A stretch of 64,000 nt of DNA from Acholeplasma granularum ATCC 19168 (GCF_000526235.1 NZ_JAFR01000009.1:62001-126000), one strand, 5' to 3'; positions 19,001 to 28,700 are shown, counted from the stretch's first letter. Notes: a model not told the origin generated them from the sequence alone. Made by a program: numbers and translations.

Positions 19001-20560
19001 AAGAAATTATTAAAAGATGGTCATGATATTCCATTTGAAACCTTCTTAGGTATTGATGGGGATAAAACACCAGATATTGATTTAAACTTTAGTGGTGATT
19101 ATCAAGCAAAGGCGCATGATTATGTTAGAGAATTATTAGGTGAGGATTATACTTTTAGAGCTGGAACAATTCAAACGGTTGCAGAGCGAAATGCATATGG
19201 ATATGTAAAGGGTTACCTAGAGTATTTAGGAAAAGAAGCTCGTGGTGCTTATATTGAAAAGTTAGCTAAAGGTATTGAAGGTGTAAAAAGATCAACAGGA
19301 CAACATCCCGGTGGAATTATTGTAGTACCAAAAACAAAATCAATTTATGATGTGACACCGATTCAATATCCTGCAGACGATATAAATTCTCTATGGAAAA
19401 CAACACATTTTGACTATCATGCATTTGAAGATAACTTATTAAAACTAGATATATTGGGTCACGATGACCCCACATTAATTAAATTTTTAATGGATTATGT
19501 TAAAGAACATCCAAACGACTTTCCATTTAAAAGAGCACAAGATATACCACTAGATGATCCAAAAGTATATAAATTATTCCAATCTCCAGAGGTAATTGGC
19601 ATCAAATCAGATGAGGTATATGGAGATATTGCTAGTTATGGTATACCTGAGTTTGGTACACCATTTACAAGACAAATGTTACAAGATACTAGACCAAATA
19701 CTTTTGCTGGATTAGTTAAAATTTCTGGGTTATCACATGGAACCGATGTTTGGTTAAAAAACTCGCAAGAACTGATTTTAGGCAATACTCAGTTTGGTAA
19801 AATATCATTTGATGATATTATTGGTTGTCGCGATGATATTATGGTAGGACTTTCTGATTTAGGAATGTCTGAGAGTAAAGCATTTGAAATTATGGAGTTT
19901 GTTAGAAAAGGTAGACCTTCTTCAAATCCTAAAAAATGGGCTGAATATGAAGCCGAAATGAAAGCAAGTAAAATTCCAGATTGGTATATTTGGAGTGCTT
20001 CATTAATTAAATATATGTTTCCTAAAGCTCATGCCACTGCCTATGTGATTATGGCAATGCGAATTGCTTGGTTTAAAGTTTATAGTCCATTACTATTTTA
20101 TTCAGGTTATTTTTCTAAACGTGCGGTTCAATTTGAACATGATATTATGACTGCGGGTTATAACGCTATAAGAAATAGAATTAATCAGTTAAGAAAAGAA
20201 CCTAATTTAACTGCCAAAGACCAAGATGTTTTAGTTACATTAATGATTGCTTTAGAAATGACCAAAAGAGGATTTAAATTCCTTCCAGTTCATATCAAAA
20301 AATCAGCAGCATCTGAATTTATAATGGAAAAAGATGGTCTTAGAATGCCTTTTGTATCCATTGATGGCTTAGGTATGCAAGCGGCCATAGGTATTGTAGA
20401 AGCAAGAAATGAAAAGCCGTTTACCTCAAAAGAAGATGCTAGAAAACGTGGTAAATTAAATAAAACAGTATTTGAAAAATTAGATATTGCTGGCTCATTT
20501 GATGACTTAAATGAAGTGAGTTCAGAACTTGAACATGGCTTGTTTGCCTATAAATATTAA
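16049..20560 (+). CDS. polC: DNA polymerase III alpha subunit, PolC type
   Basis: This is the main replicative polymerase of low-GC Gram-positives, with built-in proofreading. Domain order: N-terminal region (1-220), OB fold (about 225-320), PHP domain beginning FHLHTKASPMDA, DEDDh exonuclease inserted in it (D416 and E418 in VIDIETTG), polymerase core with catalytic D1009 and D1011 in TPDIDLNFSGD, and the thumb/finger motif FPKAHATAYVIMAMRIAWFK. It has 1503 residues, normal for PolC. AGGAG precedes the ATG. The zinc module holds C935, C980 and C983 but has G where a fourth cysteine (CxxC) is usual. Confidence 0.98.
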   Translation: MSTKFDLFLQQAQLNTFPLSTAKLNEVKVIEKKKILKFDITFDALMSSTQMSLFITQLQTFFQKPNVVNEIDYQFQFKTCELTSSCTEHFEALVHRGSEIFQPFAIFKNYSIEFKDNTYFILVDKDSKTIKKYLPALKKYFIKHGIDVEFELKLNEDLESVTDQVMQNIESQQEILESLVKTQDTIILDKKTTFQRKSSPSAVDIKEIPMSAYELDKYQNEKGDVNFLVEGEVFKTEFRELRNTNLLTISIFDETDAITIKRFVKTPKDIALAKEVKVGDIIQVSGNAQYDTFQKEVVLMARALYQIDRPKKQERIDKAKEKRVEFHLHTKASPMDAITSIGDYVETLEKWGHKAFAITDRNGLYAFPDLHKAIKGKKIKPIYGVQLDFVDDESFIVASDYHTDFLLKEATYTVIDIETTGLSNTRDKIIEIAAYKIRSGMISDRFEMLIDPEEKLSDITIRITNITDDMVHGQPKIEEVLPQFFEFIKDTVLVAHNASFDSGMLFEHAKKLNIKHEEFAVIDTLNIARYFYNATNKDKNHARYYVNDAGNIPDLKRFNLKAVTKFFKVNLEAHHRAIYDAYATAEVFIHMLQDFYKEDIFSYYELQTAIDPDEAWRHPIPKYANVLAMNQEGYKNLFKVVSDALTTHFDGGPRLLKSTFLKYRQGLLIGSGSENGEVFEMALNRNDDDLRKTIEFYDYIEVHPLNAYLHLEKDLGQLGREIIQATIKKIITVAKELNKIVIATSNAHYLNPEDKKYREIYIQTKSVGGGLHPLANYEVSPDQHLLTTNEMLESFSFLDEKLAYEIVVTNTQKLNEKFENVVAFPKELFSIPDDAFKDTLGIKSIADHVKLMVNEKATALYGNPMHPYVKARVDKELDKIIDNKFAPIYYISHLLVKKSLEDGYLVGSRGSVGSSLVATLMDITEVNPLRPHYRCESGDYSVFKMTEEEIYEIGFKEIDKPYIEHLKHVKSGYDLPDMNCPHCQKKLLKDGHDIPFETFLGIDGDKTPDIDLNFSGDYQAKAHDYVRELLGEDYTFRAGTIQTVAERNAYGYVKGYLEYLGKEARGAYIEKLAKGIEGVKRSTGQHPGGIIVVPKTKSIYDVTPIQYPADDINSLWKTTHFDYHAFEDNLLKLDILGHDDPTLIKFLMDYVKEHPNDFPFKRAQDIPLDDPKVYKLFQSPEVIGIKSDEVYGDIASYGIPEFGTPFTRQMLQDTRPNTFAGLVKISGLSHGTDVWLKNSQELILGNTQFGKISFDDIIGCRDDIMVGLSDLGMSESKAFEIMEFVRKGRPSSNPKKWAEYEAEMKASKIPDWYIWSASLIKYMFPKAHATAYVIMAMRIAWFKVYSPLLFYSGYFSKRAVQFEHDIMTAGYNAIRNRINQLRKEPNLTAKDQDVLVTLMIALEMTKRGFKFLPVHIKKSAASEFIMEKDGLRMPFVSIDGLGMQAAIGIVEARNEKPFTSKEDARKRGKLNKTVFEKLDIAGSFDDLNEVSSELEHGLFAYKY

Positions 20561-20592
20561 TTGTATAAATTTTTACATATTAGATAGTTTAC

Positions 20593-20621
20593 TTAGATAA
20601 TATTTAAAAACAATGTATAAT
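20593..20621 (+). promoter_or_regulatory. Promoter for YccA-like gene
   Basis: TTAGAT (20593-20598), a 17-base spacer and TATAAT (20616-20621), 31 bases before the start. Confidence 0.5.
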
Positions 20622-20652
20622 AAACCTACAAGAAACAAGAGGTGAAAAGAAT

Positions 20653-21393
20653 ATGCGTAGTTCAAACCCAGTATTTTCTAATTTAGAAAAACAAACATTT
20701 CAATCTAATACTGTAGCCGCAACTGTTTCAGGCATCAGTATAAAAACGGTATTACTTGTCGTTATTACATTGATCACAGGATTTTCATCTGTATTTATAG
20801 CACAAGCAATGCCAGAAGGTTTACTCATTGGTATATTAATTTCTTCAGGAATTTTTACATTCTTAAGTGTATTACTAGCAATGCTTATTCCTAAAATTGC
20901 AGCACCTGCAAGTATATTATATGCAGTGTTTCAAGGTTTTACATATGGCTTAGTTAGTTGGATTTTAGAAATTTATTATCCAGGCGTTGCATCAATTGCC
21001 TTACTTGGAACAGGAATTGTATTTGCTGTAATGTTTACCTTATATCAAACAGGTTTATTAAGAGGTTCTAACCTATTGAGATCCGTAGTATTTGGTACAT
21101 TATTAACAGTACTTATTGGTTCACTTGTAATCTCAATTATTGGATTAGTAAACCCAGGTTTTATTGAAGGATTCTTCTCTTACCAAGTAACAGTTGGAAT
21201 TAGTTTAATTTTAATTGTAATGGGTGCTTTAATGCTTACATTAGACTTTGATAGAGCTGATAATATTGTTCGTATGGGATTACCAAAAAACTATGAATGG
21301 ACCGCTGCTTTAGGTTTTATGGTAACATTAATATGGATATACTATAATATCTTAAGATTAGCAGTTACAGTTATGGGTAGAAATAATAATTAA
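20653..21393 (+). CDS. Bax inhibitor-1/YccA family membrane protein
   Basis: This 246-residue polytopic membrane protein has about seven predicted helices. It opens with MRSSNPVFSNLEKQTF, the usual start of the bacterial BaxI_1 (PF12811) group, and ends LGFMVTLIWIYYNILRL. The family includes pH-sensitive calcium leak proteins, but the bacterial role is not established. GAGGTG lies before the ATG. It is probably monocistronic, with its own promoter; a T-box leader begins just behind it. Confidence 0.88.
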   Translation: MRSSNPVFSNLEKQTFQSNTVAATVSGISIKTVLLVVITLITGFSSVFIAQAMPEGLLIGILISSGIFTFLSVLLAMLIPKIAAPASILYAVFQGFTYGLVSWILEIYYPGVASIALLGTGIVFAVMFTLYQTGLLRGSNLLRSVVFGTLLTVLIGSLVISIIGLVNPGFIEGFFSYQVTVGISLILIVMGALMLTLDFDRADNIVRMGLPKNYEWTAALGFMVTLIWIYYNILRLAVTVMGRNNN

Positions 21394-21409
21394 AACGAAG
21401 ATATAACAC

Positions 21410-21640
21410 TAGTAAAATAAGAGTTATTCATCAAAAGCGATGCATGGAAAGGTGAAAGCCATGTATGAATACGTATTTGAATTCGGTTATGGAGTGAAGG
21501 CTTAAAAAACTTTCCGTCATTCTTACGTTACAAGATAAATCAAGTGCTAAAGGTGATTACTTTTAGAACTAAGGTGGTACCGCGATTTAACTTCGTCCTT
21601 AGAGTATATTTATACTTTAAGGACTTTTATTTTAATAAAA
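21410..21640 (+). promoter_or_regulatory. T-box riboswitch leader for pheST (tRNA-Phe)
   Basis: This leader carries the T-box signature AAGGTGGTACCGCG at 21571-21584, whose TGGT pairs with the 3' end of uncharged tRNA. A candidate Phe specifier codon TTC lies at 21482-21484 within GAATTCGG, and a stem I apical segment GGTGAAAGCC at 21451-21460. It ends in a terminator (GTCCTTAGAGTATA, 21595-21608, with TATACTTTAAGGAC, 21611-21624, then T-rich). Uncharged tRNA-Phe should stabilise the antiterminator and switch on pheST. The downstream genes agree with the specifier. Confidence 0.92.
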
Positions 21641-21656
21641 AAAGAGGGTAAAAATA

Positions 21657-22670
21657 ATGAAAGAAAAAATAGAATCAATCGTTTCACAACTCAAAAATGA
21701 ACTTGAAAAAGACTTAAATTTAGTCGATTTAGAAGCTTTAAGAGTTTCATATTTAGGTAAAAACGGGAAATTAACTGAGTTAATGCCATTGATAAAAACC
21801 TTACCAAATGATGAAAAACCACAATTTGGTAAATGGATTAATGAAGCAAAAGCAGAAATGGAATCATTAATAGCACACAAAAAAAACGTATTATTAACAC
21901 AGCAAATGAACGAAAAACTAGCTAATGAAAGCATTGATGTTTCACTTCCAGGTATGAACTTTAAAAAAGGCTCACTTCATCCTTTAACATTAGTAACTAA
22001 CGACTTAGAAGATTACTTTGTTGGACAAGGTTATAAAGTTGCTGAAGGTCCTGAATTAGAACTTGATTATTACAACTTTGAAATGATGAATTTAGGAGTA
22101 AATCATCCGGCACGTGAAATGCATGATTCATTTTATGTGACATCTAATACATTATTAAGAACACATACATCACCAATCCAAGCACGATATATGGAAAAAT
22201 CCAAGGGTGATCCGATTGCTATTATCGCACCAGGTAAAACATATAGAAGAGATCCAGATGACCGTACACATAGCCACCAATTTATGCAATGTGAAGGTTT
22301 AGTGATTGATAAAAACATTTCATTTGCAAACTTAAAAGATACGTTATTAAGTCTTGCTAAACATCTTTTTGGTCCAGAAAGAACAATCAGATTAAGACCA
22401 TCTTATTTTCCTTTTACAGAACCATCTGTTGAGGTCGATGTTTCATATGTTGATAGTGATGGAAATATAGGTTGGATTGAAGTATTAGGTGCTGGAATGG
22501 TTCATCCTAATGTATTACAAATGGGTGGATATGATCCGAAAATATATAGTGGATTTGCTTTTGGTATAGGAATTGAAAGAATTGCTATATTAAAATATAA
22601 AATTGATGATATTCGTCAATTTTATACCAATGATTTACGCTTTTTAAATCAATTTAAAGGAGTATTATAA
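21657..22670 (+). CDS. pheS: Phenylalanyl-tRNA synthetase alpha subunit
   Basis: This 337-residue class II synthetase catalytic subunit forms an alpha2beta2 enzyme with PheT. Motif 2 lies in [23 protein letters not shown], preceded by [15 protein letters not shown]. Motif 3 is [16 protein letters not shown]. The N-terminal coiled coil (about residues 1-85) that binds tRNA-Phe is present. GAGGG lies before the ATG. It is controlled by the T-box leader just upstream. Its last base overlaps the first base of the pheT start codon. Confidence 0.98.
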   Translation: MKEKIESIVSQLKNELEKDLNLVDLEALRVSYLGKNGKLTELMPLIKTLPNDEKPQFGKWINEAKAEMESLIAHKKNVLLTQQMNEKLANESIDVSLPGMNFKKGSLHPLTLVTNDLEDYFVGQGYKVAEGPELELDYYNFEMMNLGVNHPAREMHDSFYVTSNTLLRTHTSPIQARYMEKSKGDPIAIIAPGKTYRRDPDDRTHSHQFMQCEGLVIDKNISFANLKDTLLSLAKHLFGPERTIRLRPSYFPFTEPSVEVDVSYVDSDGNIGWIEVLGAGMVHPNVLQMGGYDPKIYSGFAFGIGIERIAILKYKIDDIRQFYTNDLRFLNQFKGVL

Positions 22671-25024
22671 TGTTTATTCTAGAAAATATATTAAAAAACT
22701 TTATAAAGGTTCCAAGTAATTTATATGAAGTTACGAATCAACAAATTATAGAAGTTGATGCATATGAGACACTAAATTCATCAACAAAACTTGTTGTTGG
22801 ACATGTTTTAGAATGCGTAAAACACCCGAATTCAGACCATTTAAGTCTAACTAAAGTTAATATCGGTTCTGAAGTTTTAAGCATTGTTTGTGGTGCTAAA
22901 AACGTTGATAAAGGTCAATATGTAATTGTTGCTCAAGTAGGGTCGGTACTTCCTGGTAACTTTGAAATAAAAGAAGCAACTGTTCGTGGCGAAAAATCAC
23001 TTGGAATGATTTGTTCTCTTACTGAATTAGGCTTTGATGAAAAATATATACAAGAAGAATTTAAGAATGGTATCTTTTATTTTGATCACGAAGTTACACC
23101 AGGAACGAATGGTCTTGAAGCATTAGGACTTCATTTAAATAAATTATTATTAGGTTTAACTCCAAATAGAGGCGATTTATTATCACATCTAGGTTTTGCA
23201 TACGATTTAGCATCCATGTTAAATATTCCTGTAACAATACCTAAAACCAATTTTAAAGAATCTAATCAAGTTAATAATATTGATGTAGTACTTGATACTA
23301 ATGATTGTCACTTATACAATTTAAGAGTGATGGATGTAACAGTTAAAGAATCACCAATTTGGTTAAAAAATGCTTTAATTCAAAGTGATATTCGTCCAAT
23401 TAATAATGTTGTTGACATCACAAACTACATACTAATTACTTATGGTACTCCACTTCATGCATTTGATTTTAACAAAGTAAATAGTTCTAAAATTGTTGTA
23501 AGAAATGCACTTGATAATGAAGTAGTTGAAACCCTAGATGAAGTTACTAGAAATCTTCAAACTACAGATATCGTCATTACAAATGGTGAAAAACCGATTG
23601 CACTAGGTGGTGTGATGGGTCTTAATAACTCCTCAATTGATAACAATACAACTAAAATAATGTTAGAAGCAGCACTTTTTAATAAAAATTCGATTGCTCA
23701 AACATCTAAGAGATTAAACTTAAGAAGTGATTCTTCATTAAGATTTGAGCGTGGTGTTGAGTCTTCACGTGTTTTAATGGGGCTTGAAGCAGCAACTCAA
23801 ATGCTTGTAGAATTAGCTGATGCTATGGTTTATAAAAACATTACATCTAATCAAACGATATTACCAGTTAATCCGACAATTGAGGTAAATCCAAAAAATG
23901 TTAATCGATTACTTGGTACAGAGTTAACATTACAAGAAATCATTAATTACTTAACAAGATTAAACTATAAAGTAAATAAAAATGACAATAACATAGAAGT
24001 GCAAGCGCCAGATTATCGTAAAGATATTGAAATTGAAGCTGATGTTATTGAAGAAATATTACGTGTTTATGGTTACCATCATATCGAAAATAAAAAAGTT
24101 CAACCAACATCTATTGGTGAACTATCAACTAAACAAAAAAACATTAGAAAACTTAAAAATATGCTTTCAGGTTTTGGATTAAACGAAGTAATAAACTACA
24201 GTTTAGTCTCTCAAAAAGAAATTAAAGGATTCCCACAAATTGGCAAGAATGTTGAAATACTTATGCCTTTAAGTGATGATCGTCATATATTAAGACAATC
24301 ACTTATACCGGGATTATTAAAAACCTTAAATTATCACTTATCTCGTCAAATTACAGATTTAGCTATATTTGAAACAGGGCATGTTTTTGCAGAAGGTATA
24401 GAGCAAAACAATTTAGCAATCTTACTACAGTCAAAATTACTAGATTCAAGCTACTTAAAACAAGACATTCAAAATGACTTTTATGTTCTAAAAGGTCTTT
24501 TAGATAAAATAGGTGCAATCTTTAATTTAGAGTTTGAAGTTAAAAAATCAAACGAAAGTGCTGCTTTACACCCGGGTATCCAAGGAACAATCTATTTAAG
24601 AAATCAAGTTATAGGTATAATTGGTAAAACACATCCATTAACAGATCAAACATTTGATATTAAAGATTGCTATGTATTAGAAATAAATTTAGATTTTTTA
24701 AATGAAAATTATAATGAATTAACATTTGAACAAATTTCTAAATATCCTTCTTTACAAAGAGATATATCTTTTGTCGTATCAAAAACTTATCCAGTAAGTG
24801 ATATACTAGCAATTATTAAGCAAACAGCGAGAAAATATTTAACAAATATTGAAGTTTTTGATGTTTATGAAGGTGAAAATGTTGAAACTGGAAGTCACTC
24901 AGTTGCTATATCAATGACATTTAATGACCCTGTTAAGACATTAGAAAAACAAGATATTGAAAAGATATTAAAATCTGTTCAAAACCGTTTGGAGTTTAAC
25001 TTTAAGGCAGTGTTTAGAGCATAA
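22670..25024 (+). CDS. pheT: Phenylalanyl-tRNA synthetase beta subunit
   Basis: This 784-residue beta subunit of PheRS has an N-terminal tRNA-binding EMAP/OB domain (about residues 40-150, VGHVLECVKHPNSDHLSLTK), a B3/B4 editing domain that hydrolyses Tyr-tRNA-Phe (about 205-370), B5 (about 400-470), a catalytic-like domain, and the C-terminal ferredoxin-like anticodon-binding domain (about 690-784, KYPSLQRDISFVV). The start overlaps the pheS stop by one base (TAATG), so the two are translationally coupled. No clear terminator follows. Confidence 0.97.
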   Translation: MFILENILKNFIKVPSNLYEVTNQQIIEVDAYETLNSSTKLVVGHVLECVKHPNSDHLSLTKVNIGSEVLSIVCGAKNVDKGQYVIVAQVGSVLPGNFEIKEATVRGEKSLGMICSLTELGFDEKYIQEEFKNGIFYFDHEVTPGTNGLEALGLHLNKLLLGLTPNRGDLLSHLGFAYDLASMLNIPVTIPKTNFKESNQVNNIDVVLDTNDCHLYNLRVMDVTVKESPIWLKNALIQSDIRPINNVVDITNYILITYGTPLHAFDFNKVNSSKIVVRNALDNEVVETLDEVTRNLQTTDIVITNGEKPIALGGVMGLNNSSIDNNTTKIMLEAALFNKNSIAQTSKRLNLRSDSSLRFERGVESSRVLMGLEAATQMLVELADAMVYKNITSNQTILPVNPTIEVNPKNVNRLLGTELTLQEIINYLTRLNYKVNKNDNNIEVQAPDYRKDIEIEADVIEEILRVYGYHHIENKKVQPTSIGELSTKQKNIRKLKNMLSGFGLNEVINYSLVSQKEIKGFPQIGKNVEILMPLSDDRHILRQSLIPGLLKTLNYHLSRQITDLAIFETGHVFAEGIEQNNLAILLQSKLLDSSYLKQDIQNDFYVLKGLLDKIGAIFNLEFEVKKSNESAALHPGIQGTIYLRNQVIGIIGKTHPLTDQTFDIKDCYVLEINLDFLNENYNELTFEQISKYPSLQRDISFVVSKTYPVSDILAIIKQTARKYLTNIEVFDVYEGENVETGSHSVAISMTFNDPVKTLEKQDIEKILKSVQNRLEFNFKAVFRA

Positions 25025-25096
25025 TTTCAAAACAACTAAAAGTAACCAAAAATTAAGCATTTCTAGTATAATGACTATGAAGGAAGTAATAAAAAT

Positions 25097-26113
25097 ATGC
25101 TAATATATGACTTTACATATGATGAATTAGAAGAATTTATCTTAGAGCACGGCTATAAAAAGTTTAGAGCCGAGCAAATTTGGAATTGGGTTTATAAACA
25201 AAAAGTAGATAGTTTTAAAGAAATGCTGAATTTACCAGATGACTTGATTGAATTACTAACAAGTTCTTTTACATTTGATGTATTAGAACTTGTCATAAAA
25301 AACACGAGTCAAGATGGTACAATCAAATTTTTATTTGATTTAAAAGATAGTAATTTAATTGAAACAGTACTCATGAACCACAATTACGGTATGAGTGCTT
25401 GTGTTACAACTCAAGTTGGTTGTAACATAGGTTGTAGTTTTTGTGCATCTGGTGTATTAAAAAAGAAAAGAGACTTAACTGCTGGTGAAATTGTTGCACA
25501 AATTATTAAAGCGGAAAAAGAATCAGGTGTACGTGTATCAAGTATTGTAATTATGGGTATTGGTGAACCATTTGATAACTATAAGAACTTTGTTAAATTT
25601 GTTCAAATAGTGAATCATCCTAAAGGATTAGCAATTGGAGCAAGACATATTACAGTTTCAACCTCTGGACTTGTACCAAAAATTAAAGAGTTTGCTCATC
25701 TAGGAGTACAGGTAAACTTAGCTGTATCACTACATGCTCCAACAAATGAAATTCGTTCTAAATTAATGAAAATTAATGATCGTTTCAAAGTTGAAGAAGT
25801 TGTAGATGCAATCAAATATTATATTCATGTAACAAATCGTAGAGTAACAATTGAATATATAATGATTCAAGAATTAAACGATAGTGTTGAAACCGCACAT
25901 GAACTAGCTAAACTACTAAAAGGTATGAATGTTTATGTAAACTTAATACCTTATAATACAGTTAAAGAAGCACCTTATGAACGTTCAAGTCTAGAAAGAA
26001 GACAAGCCTTTTATAAAGTGTTAAAGGAACATAAAATTACCGCAGTATTACGTAAAGAACAAGGTCATGATATTAATGCAGCTTGTGGGCAACTACGTAG
26101 TCAAAACTTATAA
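25097..26113 (+). CDS. rlmN: Dual-specificity rRNA/tRNA adenine C2-methyltransferase
   Basis: This 338-residue radical SAM methyltransferase methylates A2503 of 23S rRNA and A37 of some tRNAs. The radical SAM cysteines are C109, C113 and C116 (CNIGCSFC). The two catalytic cysteines expected for RlmN are also present: C102, seven residues before C109, and C330 near the C-terminus in [18 protein letters not shown] precedes the ATG, and a TATAAT (25067-25072) lies in the gap after pheT. It leads the tight group rlmN-rsgA-rpe-thiN, the order found in many Firmicutes. Confidence 0.97.
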   Translation: MLIYDFTYDELEEFILEHGYKKFRAEQIWNWVYKQKVDSFKEMLNLPDDLIELLTSSFTFDVLELVIKNTSQDGTIKFLFDLKDSNLIETVLMNHNYGMSACVTTQVGCNIGCSFCASGVLKKKRDLTAGEIVAQIIKAEKESGVRVSSIVIMGIGEPFDNYKNFVKFVQIVNHPKGLAIGARHITVSTSGLVPKIKEFAHLGVQVNLAVSLHAPTNEIRSKLMKINDRFKVEEVVDAIKYYIHVTNRRVTIEYIMIQELNDSVETAHELAKLLKGMNVYVNLIPYNTVKEAPYERSSLERRQAFYKVLKEHKITAVLRKEQGHDINAACGQLRSQNL

Positions 26114-26124
26114 GGAGTTATTTT

Positions 26125-27078
26125 TTGAATAAAGCTTTAGTTATTAAATTAATCGGTGGACTATACACATTTAAAGACTTATCAACACATGAAACATTTG
26201 AAGGTTATGCTAAGGGTAAGTTTAGAAAAATAAGAGTTGATAAAGACTCAAGTTTCAATAAAAACGTCACACAAAAAACAAAAAAAGATACGAAAGATAT
26301 CGTTTTAAGTCCCAAAGTTGGCGATATTATTGAATATAGTTTTGAATCTGATCAATATATGATTACAGAAGTTTTAGAAAGAAAAAACGAACTTATTAGA
26401 CCTGATGTTGCAAATATCGATCAAGTTTTGTTAATATTTGCAGCAACAAGACCTGATTTTAGTTTTAATTTACTAGATAAATTTCTGGTTATTTTAGAGT
26501 ATCATGAACTCAAACCAATTATTATTGTTACTAAAATTGATCTGATGGAAGATGATAGTTTAGATCAATTAAAAGCAAATTTAAAATTTTACGAAGCGTT
26601 TTATACCATACACTATGTAAACAGTAAAGCCCGTATTGGATTTGACGCTCTACAAAACGTATTTTTAGATAAAATAACGGTTTTAGCTGGTCAAACAGGT
26701 GTTGGCAAGTCTACACTACTAAATGCGTTAAAACCTGATTTAAAACTTAAAACTCAAGAAATCTCATTTGCATTAGGCAGAGGTAAACATACGACCCGAC
26801 ATTTAGAGTTGTTTGAATTTGGTGGGGGATATATTGCAGATACACCAGGTTTTAGTAAACTAGATTTTGAGTTTTATGATTATCAAATTTTAAAAGATTA
26901 TTTTGTAGATTTTAGATCATTTAGTGAACAGTGTCGATTTGGTCAAAATTGTTTACACATTAGTGAACCTGATTGTATGGTTAAAAACCAAATAAAATAT
27001 GGTAAGATATTAAGTTCAAGATATGAAAGTTATTTAAACTTCGTAGAACAATTAAAAAATAAAAAAGAAAAGTACTAG
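26125..27078 (+). CDS. rsgA: Ribosome small-subunit assembly GTPase
   Basis: This 317-residue circularly permuted GTPase helps mature the 30S subunit. It has an N-terminal OB domain, then G4 (TKIDL), G1 (GQTGVGKST, about residues 189-197) and G3 (DTPGF) in permuted order, then a C-terminal zinc domain with CRFGQNCLHISEPDC. The start is TTG at 26125, chosen because AAGGAG at 26112-26117 is correctly spaced and no ATG fits. It begins 11 bases after the rlmN stop. Confidence 0.97.
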   Translation: MNKALVIKLIGGLYTFKDLSTHETFEGYAKGKFRKIRVDKDSSFNKNVTQKTKKDTKDIVLSPKVGDIIEYSFESDQYMITEVLERKNELIRPDVANIDQVLLIFAATRPDFSFNLLDKFLVILEYHELKPIIIVTKIDLMEDDSLDQLKANLKFYEAFYTIHYVNSKARIGFDALQNVFLDKITVLAGQTGVGKSTLLNALKPDLKLKTQEISFALGRGKHTTRHLELFEFGGGYIADTPGFSKLDFEFYDYQILKDYFVDFRSFSEQCRFGQNCLHISEPDCMVKNQIKYGKILSSRYESYLNFVEQLKNKKEKY

Positions 27079-27093
27079 GAGGATAGGTAAAAC

Positions 27094-27726
27094 ATGAAAG
27101 TCGCACCGTCTATATTAACTGCAAATTTTATTCGTCTAGAAGATGAATTAAAATCAGTAGAAAAAGGATCAGATTATATTCATGTGGATGTCATGGATGG
27201 CCACTTTGTACCAAACATTAGTTTTGGTCCTGCAATCGTCTCACAAATAGGTGATTTAACCTCATTACCAATGGATATTCATTTAATGGTTGAATTTCCA
27301 CTAGACTGGATTGATAAAGTAATTTTTCCTACAACTGAATTTATTACAATTCATGCCGAATGCAATCGTTTCAAAGAAAGTATTCGCAGAATTTTATATT
27401 TAGGAAAAAAAGCAGGGATTGCTATTAAACCAAATACGCCAGTTGATGTAATCAAACCATATTTAGATCAACTTGATCTAGTTTTAGTCATGGGTGTTGA
27501 ACCAGGTTATGGCGGACAAGTTTTTATTCAAAGTCAATTAGATAAAATTAGAGAATTAGCAGAGCTTAAAAAAGAAAACAACTACCGTTATGAAATTCAA
27601 GTTGATGGTGGTATCAACCAGTCCACAGCAAAGCAAGTTAAAGATGCTGGTGCTACTATAGTTGTAGCAGGTACATATATTTTTAATTATCAAGACCGTG
27701 AAGAAAGAATTCAGTCTTTAAAATAA
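27094..27726 (+). CDS. rpe: Ribulose-phosphate 3-epimerase
   Basis: This 210-residue TIM-barrel enzyme interconverts ribulose-5-phosphate and xylulose-5-phosphate in the pentose phosphate pathway. Signatures are APSILTANF, HVDVMDGHFVPNISFG (metal-binding His and Asp), DIHLMVEFP, VMGVEPGYGGQ and VDGGINQST. The length is normal. AGGAGG lies 11 bases before the ATG. It is cotranscribed with rsgA (15-base gap) and thiN (1-base gap). Confidence 0.98.
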   Translation: MKVAPSILTANFIRLEDELKSVEKGSDYIHVDVMDGHFVPNISFGPAIVSQIGDLTSLPMDIHLMVEFPLDWIDKVIFPTTEFITIHAECNRFKESIRRILYLGKKAGIAIKPNTPVDVIKPYLDQLDLVLVMGVEPGYGGQVFIQSQLDKIRELAELKKENNYRYEIQVDGGINQSTAKQVKDAGATIVVAGTYIFNYQDREERIQSLK

Positions 27727-27727
27727 G

Positions 27728-28330
27728 ATGAATATTTTTATTGTTGTATATCCTACAGTAAACAATTTAAATCAATTTATTAATGAAGATGACTATGTAA
27801 TTGCAGTTGATAGAGGTTTAGAAGATGCATTAAGTCAAAATATTAAAGTGGATTTAGCAATTGGTGATTTTGATTCTTTAATGAATACAGATTTATTAAA
27901 CAATTTAAATACTATTAAACTAAATTCTGTAAAAGATGAAACTGATACAGAAAATGCTATTATGCACGCTAAAACTTTAAATCCAGACCATATCTATATT
28001 TTAGGGGGTATAGGTGGATTAAGATTTGAGCATAGTTATGCAAATTTTCTACTGGTTGATGCATATGAAAAGCTTACATTGATAACAAATGAATCTAAAA
28101 TATATAAAGTTGGTAAAGGTGTTCATATAACTGATTTTAAAGGCTATATTAATATCTTTACCAATAGGGTTTCAAAAATTAATTTAAAAGGTTTTAAGTA
28201 TCCACTCAAAAACTATAAACTTCAACCAATATCAAGAATTGGTATTTCTAATGAACTAATAGATGAGGTTGGGGTAATTGAAGTACTTAGTGGTGAAGTT
28301 ATTGTAATTGAGTCCAAAAAAGACCAATAA
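27728..28330 (+). CDS. thiN: Thiamine diphosphokinase
   Basis: This 200-residue enzyme transfers pyrophosphate from ATP to thiamine to make thiamine diphosphate. It has the family's AVDRGLEDAL and metal-binding IGDFDS motifs, the DETDTENAIMHA segment and LGGIGGLRFEH. It is the last gene of the rlmN-rsgA-rpe-thiN group and starts one base after the rpe stop. Thiamine diphosphate would be needed by transketolase, the partner pathway of rpe. Confidence 0.95.
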   Translation: MNIFIVVYPTVNNLNQFINEDDYVIAVDRGLEDALSQNIKVDLAIGDFDSLMNTDLLNNLNTIKLNSVKDETDTENAIMHAKTLNPDHIYILGGIGGLRFEHSYANFLLVDAYEKLTLITNESKIYKVGKGVHITDFKGYINIFTNRVSKINLKGFKYPLKNYKLQPISRIGISNELIDEVGVIEVLSGEVIVIESKKDQ

Positions 28331-28333
28331 AAA

Positions 28334-28350
28334 AAGGCACATTGTGCCTT
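28334..28350. terminator. Terminator between thiN and rpmB (mainly for rpmB)
   Basis: AAGGCAC (28334-28340) pairs with GTGCCTT (28344-28350). On the minus strand the stem runs into an uninterrupted T tract, while the plus-strand tail is weak. Confidence 0.75.
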
Positions 28351-28374
28351 AGTTTATCTACTCTACTTGATTAA

Positions 28375-28563
28375 TTAAACGCGCTCTAACTCTAATTTTT
28401 TTAGAGCCTTTGCTGAAATTTTAACTTTCTTGACATTTCCATTCTCATCTTTGATACGGACAGTCTGTAAGTTTGCCTTCCATGTACGACGGCTTGCGTT
28501 TAACGCATGACTGCGTTTATTACCAAATGATGTAGTTTTACCAGTTACGTAGCATTTTGCCAT
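28375..28563 (-). CDS. rpmB: 50S ribosomal protein L28
   Basis: This 62-residue basic protein is L28, with the diagnostic [19 protein letters not shown] start and the [10 protein letters not shown] segment. GGAGTGA lies 7 bases before the ATG on the minus strand. It is transcribed divergently from fakA. Only one N-terminal cysteine is present and no zinc-binding set, so this is the zinc-independent type. Confidence 0.97.
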   Translation of the reverse strand: MAKCYVTGKTTSFGNKRSHALNASRRTWKANLQTVRIKDENGNVKKVKISAKALKKLELERV

Positions 28564-28589
28564 AGTATCACTCCTTTATTGCCTTATTA

Positions 28590-28618
28590 AGTTTAACATA
28601 ATATAAATTAAATTGCAA
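28590..28618 (-). promoter_or_regulatory. Promoter for rpmB
   Basis: On the minus strand TTGCAA (28613-28618), a 17-base spacer and an extended -10 TGTTAAACT whose hexamer is 28590-28595. Confidence 0.65.
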
Positions 28619-28700
28619 TAAAATTTTTAATTAATTTTCGAAAGAATTAATAATGTAAAAATACCCCCATTTTATGTGATAACTTGCATTTTCAAATATG

